Positions 1 through 6,066 of a stretch of DNA of 6,250 nucleotides are shown one piece after another. The translations under genes were made by a program, and so were the position numbers. How positions within the stretch are numbered: position 1 is the first letter of the stretch; every line of letters begins with the position of its first letter. The notes beneath the pieces were generated by a model. The model was not told the DNA's origin. It did no database searches and saw only the letters and a program-made list of their open reading frames with translations. Where the stretch lies: positions 1 to 6,250 of the forward strand of contig CAIXQV010000605.1 in assembly GCA_903921605.1 (NCBI GenBank), in the 5' to 3' direction. Source of the stretch: an uncultured Planctomycetaceae bacterium (GTDB lineage Bacteria > Planctomycetota > Planctomycetia > Planctomycetales > Planctomycetaceae).

Positions 1-13
1 CAGAATCAATTTC

Positions 14-2380
14 ATGTCCGGAAGTTATGCCCCCGTGCTGTCCAGCAGACAACTGCAGGCAGCGCTTATCGTATTCTTTTGCTGTATTTCTCCGGCGTTC
101 GCTGAAGACGACAACAGTGCTCCATGGCGTTACACGACGTCGCCTCCCCGTAGTTGGCTTGAGAGCAAATACGACGACGTCAAATGGAGCGAAGGACCAG
201 GCGGTTTTGGCACGGCCGATGTCCCCGAGCTGCGCGCGTTTACCGAGTGGACGGCCTCAGAGATTTGGCTGCGACGCTCGACCAATCTTTCCGCGATCCC
301 GCAGAATCCAGGCTTCTACATCTATCACTTGCAGGACACAGAGATTTATCTCAACGGTCAGCTTGCCGCAGAACTTCGCGGCGCAAGTGATGGGTATGTC
401 CGGGTGCCTCTGAGCAAGGAAGCTGCAGCAAGACTCGTTGAGGGCACAAACCTGATTGCGGTCCACTCCTCTGCTGCAGAAGTAGAGAACAATGCCTCTG
501 AAAACGCGTCCGGAAAAACACCCCGTTTTATTGACCTCCATCTGATTGACGGAAATGCCACTCCCGCTCTGCCCGCCAATTCCGGATGGGATTGGTTCAT
601 GAGGCAATGGAAGATGTGGTTTAGTATCGGCGTCACTCTCGTCGTTCTGATCGCCCTGATGTATGAGAAGCCAGCGGACCTGGTCTTTGTTGGTGCCATT
701 ATTCTGCTTTCGCTTTGCGGCGTGATCACAGTTGCCGATGCCTTTGGCGGCTTCATTAGTAACTCGCTTCTGATGGTCGCCGCATTGTTTGTTGTTACAG
801 CGGGATTGAAGGAAACAGGAGTTGTCGATGCCGTAGGAGCTAAAGTTCTCGGGCCAGCGCGTACAGAACTGGGCGGCCTGTTAATGCTATCGGCCTTCGC
901 GATTGGGACCTCAGCATTTTTGAACAACACTCCAATCGTCGCGATGTTGATTCCCGTCGTGATTTCGTGGTGTCGCAAGCAACACGTCGCTCCATCGAAA
1001 CTGCTGATTCCTCTGTCGTTCATGACAATTCTTGGCGGTTGCTGCTCCCGTATTGGCACCAGCACGAACCTTGTCGTGGATGGCCTGATGAAAAAAGCCG
1101 GTATCCCGGAAATGTCGTTCTTCGAAATCGGATATGCCGGAATTCCATGCGCAATAATCGGTGCCATCTACATGCTGACAGTGGGGCGTAAACTTTTGCC
1201 GGAACGCAAAGAATTCATGGAGCAGCTTGGCGAATCACGCCGCGAGTATCTCGTTGAAATGGTTGTCACGCCTGCCTGCAGACTCATCGGTCAAAGTATT
1301 GAAGCGGCCGGACTTCGTCGCCTGCCGGGACTCTTTCTGATCGAAGTTGATCGTCGCGGAACAGTCATTGCGCCGGTCAGCCCGGACACGGTGCTTGAAG
1401 CCAACGATCGTCTCGTGTTTACAGGAATCGTTGGCACCATTGTGGACCTCAAAAAGATCCCCGGTTTGGAAGCGGCTTCCGACACTTCCGATGCATCCGC
1501 CGTTGAACAACGAAAAAGAAGGTTGTGTGAAGCTGTTGTCAGTCGGTCGTCTCCGCTGATCGGACAAACCGTCCGTGACGCCCAGTTCCGATCGCATTAC
1601 AACGCAGCCATTGTTGCGATCCATCGTAACGGCGAGCGACTCACAACCAAGATCGGTGATGTTAAGCTGGAATCGGGCGATACTCTGCTGATGCAGACTG
1701 GTGCGAATTTTGTTCAGGCTCATCGAAATAATCCAGACTTTTATCTGGTCAGCGACGTCGAAGGTTCGCAGCCTCTGCGGCATGAAAACTGGTGGGTCGC
1801 CATGCTCATTTTTGGCATGCTTCTGGTGGTGATGTTCTTCGGAGGAAGTGACACGGCAATGTTGGGAGCGTTTGTCGCAGGTGGCCTGATGGTGCTGACA
1901 CGATGTATGTCGGCGTCAGACGCGCGACAGACCATCGAGTGGCCAGTACTGATTGCCATTGGAGCCTCCTTTGGCCTCGGCACAGCCCTGGAAAAATCCG
2001 GAGCTGCTTTGTTTCTTTCCAGTAAGCTGGTTGCGATCACGCAACCTCTTGGCCCGTATGCCACGCTGGCCGCAATTTACTTCGTGACGATGGTCTTGAA
2101 CGAATTGGTCACCAATAACGGGGCTGCCGCTTTGGCGTTTCCTTTCTGCCTGAAGGCTGCAGAACTCAGCCATTGCGATTCTCGACCGTTTGTAATGGCT
2201 GTCGCTTTAGCCGCATCCTTCGCGTTCGCTTCACCAGTTGGCTATCAGACGCATATGATGGTGTTCGGGCCGGGCGGTTATCGCTTCAGCGATTTCGTTA
2301 AAGTCGGAGTTCCGTTGAACATCCTGCTTTGGATCGCCTGTGTTATCCTGATCCCAATGATCTGGCCATTTACCGTCTGA
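14..2380 (+). CDS. SLC13/DASS-family permease with N-terminal jelly-roll domain and two TrkA-C (RCK_C) domains
   Basis: This 788-residue inner-membrane protein probably imports an anion (sulfate, di/tricarboxylate or similar); the substrate cannot be read from sequence. Residues 1-30 look like a signal peptide: a hydrophobic stretch around 15-26, then AFA before EDD. Residues about 36-152 resemble the sugar-binding beta-sandwich of GH2-type enzymes (W80, the IWLRR at 84-88, the IYLNGQ at 111-116, the EGTNLIAVH at 143-151). Transmembrane segments start near 203 and form two halves, about 203-390 and 595-785. The first half has NNTP (304-307) and SRIGTSTN (345-352); the second has NELVTNNG (696-703) and SPVGYQTHMM (740-749), matching the paired family motifs. 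The loop between them carries two TrkA-C-like repeats (about 410-482 and 504-572), usually regulatory ligand-binding modules. pgi follows after 29 nt. The start is uncertain because the frame is open to the window edge, but the signal peptide supports this ATG. The family call is firm; the N-terminal domain assignment is moderate. Confidence 0.9.
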   Translation: MSGSYAPVLSSRQLQAALIVFFCCISPAFAEDDNSAPWRYTTSPPRSWLESKYDDVKWSEGPGGFGTADVPELRAFTEWTASEIWLRRSTNLSAIPQNPGFYIYHLQDTEIYLNGQLAAELRGASDGYVRVPLSKEAAARLVEGTNLIAVHSSAAEVENNASENASGKTPRFIDLHLIDGNATPALPANSGWDWFMRQWKMWFSIGVTLVVLIALMYEKPADLVFVGAIILLSLCGVITVADAFGGFISNSLLMVAALFVVTAGLKETGVVDAVGAKVLGPARTELGGLLMLSAFAIGTSAFLNNTPIVAMLIPVVISWCRKQHVAPSKLLIPLSFMTILGGCCSRIGTSTNLVVDGLMKKAGIPEMSFFEIGYAGIPCAIIGAIYMLTVGRKLLPERKEFMEQLGESRREYLVEMVVTPACRLIGQSIEAAGLRRLPGLFLIEVDRRGTVIAPVSPDTVLEANDRLVFTGIVGTIVDLKKIPGLEAASDTSDASAVEQRKRRLCEAVVSRSSPLIGQTVRDAQFRSHYNAAIVAIHRNGERLTTKIGDVKLESGDTLLMQTGANFVQAHRNNPDFYLVSDVEGSQPLRHENWWVAMLIFGMLLVVMFFGGSDTAMLGAFVAGGLMVLTRCMSASDARQTIEWPVLIAIGASFGLGTALEKSGAALFLSSKLVAITQPLGPYATLAAIYFVTMVLNELVTNNGAAALAFPFCLKAAELSHCDSRPFVMAVALAASFAFASPVGYQTHMMVFGPGGYRFSDFVKVGVPLNILLWIACVILIPMIWPFTV

Positions 2381-2393
2381 TCCTGATCCAACC

Positions 2394-2397
2394 GGAG
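2394..2397 (+). promoter_or_regulatory. Probable Shine-Dalgarno sequence for pgi
   Basis: A GGAG core lies 12 nt before the ATG at 2410 and after the permease stop codon at 2378-2380. Its position helps choose 2410 as the pgi start over the in-frame ATG at 2329. The spacing is a little long, so the assignment is moderate. Confidence 0.45.
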
Positions 2398-2409
2398 AAC
2401 TGTCGTCAC

Positions 2410-3816
2410 ATGTCGAACGAAAGCCTGAAGTACGTACCTGATGCTGCACTCAAGCTTTTGCCTGCCGGTCGGATCGGCGCACTCAAGGATAAACTGCTGT
2501 CGGCGGCCGAAGAGACTCTGAAGGATGTCGATCTATGGCAGTCCGGTGGACCAATTCCTGCGGCAAAGCAGCCGCTCGATGCCGGATTCATCCAGTGGCC
2601 TGAAGAACTCCTCGCGGATTTGCAGATCAACCGCGACAAAAGTCTCGTGGCAAGGCTGGAAACCTGTGGTGCTCGACTGCGGGAGGCCTCGGATTCTGTG
2701 GTTGTGCTGGGGATTGGCGGATCCTACATGGGCATGCGAGCCATGTTCGAAGCACTCCGCAGTCCGTACCATAATGAACAATGCCGTAAGACTCGCGGCG
2801 GGATTCCGCGTTTGTATTTCGAAGGCTGGAATGTCGACTCCGATCAACAACAGGTTCTCCTGAATCTTCTTGAACAGCGAGCCGATCAGCATCCCGATTC
2901 GATTGATGGTCGCACGTCTGTGATTGTGATCAGCAAGTCAGGCGGAACCCTCGAAGCAGCGGTTGCCTTCCGAACATTCCGCGAACTGATCGAACGCAAA
3001 TTCCCGAAGCTCGCCAAAAGCCTGATCGTTCCAGTGACCGGTGATGCAGGTCGTCTTCGCAATCTTTCCAATGCTGCTGGTTACGAAGACGTCTTCTCAA
3101 TCCCGGATGGGATCGGAGGACGCTTTTCGATCCTGACCGCAGTGGGTTTGCTCCCGGCCGCCGCCAACGGCATGAACATCCGCGCTTTGCTGCAGGGTGC
3201 GGCGGACATGACGGAACATTTCCGCAACGCACCGTTTGAAGAAAACATCGTGCTGCAGTACGTAGCAGTTGGACATGCGTTCGAGATGGATCTGGGCATG
3301 ACAACGCGTCTGCTATCCACATGGGGCAGCAAGCTGGAAGCTGTCGGCCTGTGGTACGACCAATTGCTCAGCGAAAGCCTCGGTAAGCATGAACGCGGGG
3401 CAACTCCACTGACCGTCGTGAACACACGAGATCTGCACAGCCGCGGACAGCAGCATCAGGAAGGCCGACGCGACAAACTGATTACAAACCTTTTGCCCGG
3501 ACGACCTCACAAACCGCCAATCACCGTGCCAAAGCACGAACTTGATCAGGATCAACTGAATCAATTGGCTGGCGTTCCAATGCCCCGCATTCTGCAGGCG
3601 GCCATTGACGGGACGAACAAGGCTTATGCCGACGAGCAACGCCCGACAACAGATCTCGTTATGCCTTCCATTACCGAACATGCTCTGGGGCAACTCTTCC
3701 AGATGCTGATGCTGGCCACAGTCGTGGAGGGCCGACTCGTCGGTACCAATCCTTACGGTCAGCCGGGCGTGGAAGCCTACAAGAGAAACATGCAGGCCAA
3801 TCTTGGTATCAAGTAG
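2410..3816 (+). CDS. pgi: Glucose-6-phosphate isomerase
   Basis: This cytoplasmic enzyme interconverts glucose-6-phosphate and fructose-6-phosphate in glycolysis and gluconeogenesis. The product has 468 residues, close to compact bacterial Pgi proteins of about 450 residues and shorter than the roughly 550-residue enterobacterial type. Visible SIS-fold and active-site motifs, in order, are GIGGSY (101-106), the phosphate-binding loop SKSGGT (175-180), GGRFS (236-240) within the first Pgi signature, ESLGK (322-326) with the expected catalytic Glu322, DLHS (341-344) with His343, and the C-terminal signature NPYGQPGVEAYK (447-458) with Lys458. The ATG at 2410 is preferred over an in-frame ATG at 2329: the earlier start would overlap the permease end by 52 nt and add a 27-residue leader with no Pgi similarity. 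A GGAG at 2394-2397 precedes the chosen start by 12 nt. The 29-nt gap suggests co-transcription with the permease. The loop reads SKSGGT where many homologues have SKSGTT. Confidence 0.95.
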   Translation: MSNESLKYVPDAALKLLPAGRIGALKDKLLSAAEETLKDVDLWQSGGPIPAAKQPLDAGFIQWPEELLADLQINRDKSLVARLETCGARLREASDSVVVLGIGGSYMGMRAMFEALRSPYHNEQCRKTRGGIPRLYFEGWNVDSDQQQVLLNLLEQRADQHPDSIDGRTSVIVISKSGGTLEAAVAFRTFRELIERKFPKLAKSLIVPVTGDAGRLRNLSNAAGYEDVFSIPDGIGGRFSILTAVGLLPAAANGMNIRALLQGAADMTEHFRNAPFEENIVLQYVAVGHAFEMDLGMTTRLLSTWGSKLEAVGLWYDQLLSESLGKHERGATPLTVVNTRDLHSRGQQHQEGRRDKLITNLLPGRPHKPPITVPKHELDQDQLNQLAGVPMPRILQAAIDGTNKAYADEQRPTTDLVMPSITEHALGQLFQMLMLATVVEGRLVGTNPYGQPGVEAYKRNMQANLGIK

Positions 3817-3865
3817 TTAATGGTCAGAAGGCCCGGCGGTGAACTATCTCAAAATGCCGTAAGTC

Positions 3866-3944
3866 GTAGGGTGTTGACAAGCGGAGCGCAGGCAAACCAT
3901 TTTGCTACCATTTGGTGTGCCTTCGCTCCGATTGTCACCCCTAC
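3866..3944. repeat. 79-nt imperfect palindrome, REP/MITE-like
   Basis: The left arm (3866-3899) and right arm (3913-3944) pair around a 13-nt loop (3900-3912). Paired blocks from the outside in are GTAGGG with CCCTAC (3866-3871/3939-3944), TGACAA with TTGTCA (3875-3880/3932-3937), CGGAGCG with CGCTCCG (3882-3888/3924-3930), AGGCA with TGCCT (3890-3894/3918-3922) and ACCA with TGGT (3896-3899/3913-3916). That gives 28 base pairs, broken only by single mismatches and one asymmetric internal loop. Mismatches at several levels suggest an ageing mobile palindrome or a structured RNA, not a protein-binding operator. It lies between pgi and the UPF0173 gene, encodes no convincing protein and has no T-tract, so it is not a canonical intrinsic terminator. 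The termini resemble palindromic intergenic repeats with GTAGGGTG ends known in several phyla; that family link is from memory. Confidence 0.8.
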
Positions 3945-3954
3945 AAAACACTCA

Positions 3955-3982
3955 GGTTCAACAACATGCGTTGCAGTGAACC
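3955..3982 (+). promoter_or_regulatory. Leader hairpin upstream of the UPF0173 gene
   Basis: GGTTCA (3955-3960) is perfectly complementary to TGAACC (3977-3982). Inside it, CAAC (3962-3965) pairs with GTTG (3970-3973) around an ATGC loop. The stem ends directly before AGGAA (3983-3987), the best purine-rich match upstream of the ATG at 4004, so folding could affect translation. The AGGAA to ATG spacing of 16 nt is long, and a hairpin of this size could occur by chance. The structure is visible; the function is inference. Confidence 0.35.
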
Positions 3983-4003
3983 AGGAACAGAAAGTGAAAA
4001 CTC

Positions 4004-4687
4004 ATGAGCACAACGATTACGTTCCTGGGGCACGGTGCGTTTCAGATTCAAACCGCTGGCAAGACGATCCTGATTGACCCTTTTCTGACCGGGAATCCAC
4101 TGGCCTCTGTCTCGGCAGACAGCGTACAGCCCGACTATATCGTTGTCTCGCATGGGCACGGTGATCATGTTGGCGACACAGTCGCGATTGCCAAGCGAAC
4201 GAACTGCCTTGTCATCACGAACTACGAGATCGCAACATGGCTCAAAGAGCAGGGCGTGGAGCGAACTCATGACATGAATACTGGCGGCAGCTACAAGTTC
4301 GATTTCGGAACAATCAAGCTGACCATGGCTCATCATGGTTCGATGCTGCCCGATGGTTCCTACGGCGGATGCGCCACAGGAGTTCTGCTCAAGACCTCCG
4401 ATGGCAACATCTACCATGCCTGCGACACGGCTCTGTTCTCCGACATGAAGCTGATTGGCGATGAAGGCCTGAAAGTTGCGATCCTGCCGATCGGTGACAA
4501 CTACACAATGGGCCCCGATGATGCGATTCTGGCCGTTGGTTTTCTGCGTCCGGAATATGTCATCCCGGGACACTACAACACGTTTCCCGTCATCAAGCAG
4601 GATGTGGAGGCATGGTCATCACAAGTCAAGTCCGGCACGTCTGCCAAACCTGTCGTGCTAAGTCCTGGGCAGTCGTTTACGTTGTAA
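4004..4687 (+). CDS. UPF0173-family metal-dependent hydrolase (metallo-beta-lactamase fold)
   Basis: This is a 227-residue, probably cytoplasmic hydrolase with no signal peptide or membrane segment. The N-terminus has the family's ITFLGHGAF start (5-13) and the strand-turn ILIDPFLTGNP (22-32). The metal-binding motif HGHGDH at 50-55 supplies His50, His52, Asp54 and His55. Further likely ligands are in the AHHG at 109-112, Asp141 in HACDTALF (138-145), and His190 in IPGHYNTFP (187-195). GDNYTMGPDDA (164-174) is typical of UPF0173. The length matches complete members of about 225-230 residues, and the layout resembles the UlaG-like branch of the fold. The natural substrate of the family is, to my knowledge, not firmly established, so only hydrolase can be stated. 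The gene is 187 nt from pgi, with a large palindrome and a small hairpin between, so it probably has its own transcript. It converges on the DUF1343 gene. Confidence 0.92.
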   Translation: MSTTITFLGHGAFQIQTAGKTILIDPFLTGNPLASVSADSVQPDYIVVSHGHGDHVGDTVAIAKRTNCLVITNYEIATWLKEQGVERTHDMNTGGSYKFDFGTIKLTMAHHGSMLPDGSYGGCATGVLLKTSDGNIYHACDTALFSDMKLIGDEGLKVAILPIGDNYTMGPDDAILAVGFLRPEYVIPGHYNTFPVIKQDVEAWSSQVKSGTSAKPVVLSPGQSFTL

Positions 4688-4704
4688 GCTCCTGACCCCT
4701 TGGA

Positions 4705-4734
4705 CTGCTGCAGCCTGCTGCAGCCTGCTGCAGC
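4705..4734. repeat. Three tandem copies of CTGCTGCAGC
   Basis: The 10-nt unit occurs three times without interruption (4705-4714, 4715-4724, 4725-4734), 17 nt after the UPF0173 stop codon. Each unit contains the palindrome GCTGCAGC, and each junction creates the decamer CAGCCTGCTG, which recurs further along the same intergenic region. The tandem array is read directly; any function is unknown. Confidence 0.85.
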
Positions 4735-4739
4735 TTTCC

Positions 4740-4759
4740 GACCACAGCCTGCTGTGGTC
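4740..4759. repeat. Perfect 8-bp hairpin containing the CAGCCTGCTG core
   Basis: GACCACAG (4740-4747) pairs perfectly with CTGTGGTC (4752-4759) around the tetraloop CCTG. The decamer CAGCCTGCTG occupies 4745-4754. The hairpin is 52 nt past the UPF0173 stop and could help end transcription between the convergent genes. The downstream sequence is not T-rich on either strand, so it does not fit a standard intrinsic terminator. Confidence 0.65.
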
Positions 4760-4799
4760 AACGGCTTTGCACTATCACAAGATTTCAAGCCCGGGTGTT

Positions 4800-4838
4800 G
4801 GCAGCAGGCTGCCTGAACCAAAGCGGCAGCAGGCTGCC
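4800..4838. repeat. Two identical 14-nt palindromic repeats
   Basis: GGCAGCAGGCTGCC occurs at 4800-4813 and again at 4825-4838, with start points 25 nt apart. Each copy folds on itself (GGCAGC with GCTGCC). Each contains CAGCAGGCTG, the reverse complement of the decamer found at 4711-4720, 4721-4730 and 4745-4754, so the two ends of this gap can also pair with each other. The second copy ends 14 nt from the DUF1343 stop codon, so both would lie in the 3' end of that transcript. Confidence 0.8.
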
Positions 4839-4852
4839 GAAGTCCAAGAGGG

Positions 4853-6040
4853 CTAGACGACACTTGGGTAAAGCAAATACTCGCTTCGCTCATGATCCCA
4901 GGCTTCGCAGTCCAGTGCAATGGCTGCCTCAATTTCCGAGTACCTTCCAATGCACTCCCGCAGCAGCGAACTGCCGCTGATAATGTCGAGCGGCATCAGC
5001 GAGTTTTCATATTCGTAGGGCGGAGGATTGAGCAGACACTCATCCGGATATTTTTCTCTGCACAGCTTCAGTATTCGTACCGTCATTTCATACGATCGAA
5101 ACACCGCCCGATCGGTCACGTGGATCGAAACTCCGCCACAGCTTAGTGCGGCCCACTTGTCGAATGTCGGCGTAAACCGAATCGGCAGAAATCGAACGCC
5201 CGCCAATTTCAGCGACTGGAGATGCTCACAGAATTCGCCCGGCTCAATAAACGGCGCACCGATAACCTCGAACGGCACCGTCGTTCCGCGGCCTTCGGAG
5301 AGATTCGTCCCCTCCAACAGAACCTGCCCGGGATAGACAACAGCAGTCTGTATGGCCTGCATGTTGGGTGATGGTGGAACCCACAAACGGCCAGTCTCAT
5401 CAAAGTACTGATCGCGTCGCCAGCCTTCCATAGGAACGACGACCAGTTCGGCGTTAATGCCATAACGCTTGTTGAAGAATCCGGCCAGCTCACCGATCGT
5501 CATGCCATGTCGCATCGGGATCTCAGCCTCACCGACGAAACTGCGACACGCCAGATCGAGCAATGGTCCCTCTGAGATCATTCCTCCGATGGGATTCGGT
5601 CGATCCAGAACCACTACAGAAATTTGTCGAGCAGCACACTCCTGAAGACAATAAAGCATCGTCCAGATGAACGTGTAGACTCGAGTTCCTGCGTCCTGCA
5701 GATCAATCACAAGACAATCGATGCCGGACAACATCTCCGCGGTCGGTCGTCGCGTTTGGGAGTACAGACTGTAGACGGGAACGCCCAGACGATCATGTCG
5801 ACCATGAGCAGTCTCGATCATGTTCGCCTGCTGTTCGCACCAGAGTCCGTGCTGTGGCGAAAGGATAGACCGCAGTTGTCCCGGAAATTTCTCGGCCAGC
5901 AGATCACAGGCCAGACGAACGTCAGCGTTCACCGACGCACGATTCATAACTACGGCAAAACGGCGGCCTTTGAGTATGTGCTGCTGATCGGACAACAGCC
6001 GTTCGAGCCCGATGCGAAGTTTGGAATCCTGTCGGCTCAT
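4853..6040 (-). CDS. DUF1343 family protein (NamZ-like exo-beta-N-acetylmuramidase family, GH171)
   Basis: The 395-residue product covers the full DUF1343 length. Characterised members (NamZ) remove terminal MurNAc residues from peptidoglycan fragments, so a glycosidase acting on cell-wall sugars is the best guess; activity here is inferred. Diagnostic segments in order are SPQHGLWCEQQANM (61-74), PVYSLY (88-93), DLQDAGTRVYTF (113-124), VLDRPNPIGG (144-153), SFVGEAEIPMRHGMTIGELAG (167-187, key residues His178 and Glu184), PPSPNM (222-227) and LEGTNLSEGRGTT (242-254). The protein has SPQHG where many members have PEHG, with Glu69 nearby; I think this is a known subfamily pattern, not a defect. 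There is no signal peptide, because the N-terminus is polar and charged, which suggests a cytoplasmic protein. The start at 6040 lies 26 nt after the ROK stop, consistent with an operon, but the ATG lacks a strong Shine-Dalgarno sequence. The family call is firm; the specific activity is uncertain. Confidence 0.9.
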   Translation of the reverse strand: MSRQDSKLRIGLERLLSDQQHILKGRRFAVVMNRASVNADVRLACDLLAEKFPGQLRSILSPQHGLWCEQQANMIETAHGRHDRLGVPVYSLYSQTRRPTAEMLSGIDCLVIDLQDAGTRVYTFIWTMLYCLQECAARQISVVVLDRPNPIGGMISEGPLLDLACRSFVGEAEIPMRHGMTIGELAGFFNKRYGINAELVVVPMEGWRRDQYFDETGRLWVPPSPNMQAIQTAVVYPGQVLLEGTNLSEGRGTTVPFEVIGAPFIEPGEFCEHLQSLKLAGVRFLPIRFTPTFDKWAALSCGGVSIHVTDRAVFRSYEMTVRILKLCREKYPDECLLNPPPYEYENSLMPLDIISGSSLLRECIGRYSEIEAAIALDCEAWDHERSEYLLYPSVV

Positions 6041-6066
6041 AAGAATTGGATCACTCAGAAGACACT

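Noticed and set aside
358..1167. 269-codon minus-strand reading frame
   Set aside because: It lies wholly antisense to the permease, which has clear domain and motif support. It is an antisense artefact of codon bias with no recognisable domain.
2329..2409. Longer pgi start at the ATG at 2329
   Set aside because: It would overlap the end of the permease gene and add 27 residues with no Pgi similarity, while the ATG at 2410 has a GGAG upstream.
3874..3879. TTGACA as the -35 box of a promoter for the UPF0173 gene
   Set aside because: It is part of a stem block of the 79-nt palindrome, and no good -10 box lies 16-18 nt downstream; the closest candidates match poorly.
3820..4077. Small plus-strand reading frame of 85 codons after pgi
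   Set aside because: It runs through the palindrome and into the UPF0173 gene in another frame. Its composition is not protein-like and it matches no family I recognise.
3941..4573. 210-codon minus-strand reading frame
   Set aside because: It is antisense to the UPF0173 gene, whose metal-binding motifs are intact, and it shows no family features of its own.
4740..4759. Canonical rho-independent terminator
   Set aside because: The hairpin is perfect, but neither strand has a T-rich tract after it, so only a looser role in transcript ending can be suggested.
4705..4838. CRISPR array
   Set aside because: The repeats are 10-14 nt, in both orientations and irregularly spaced, without uniform unique spacers or any cas gene.
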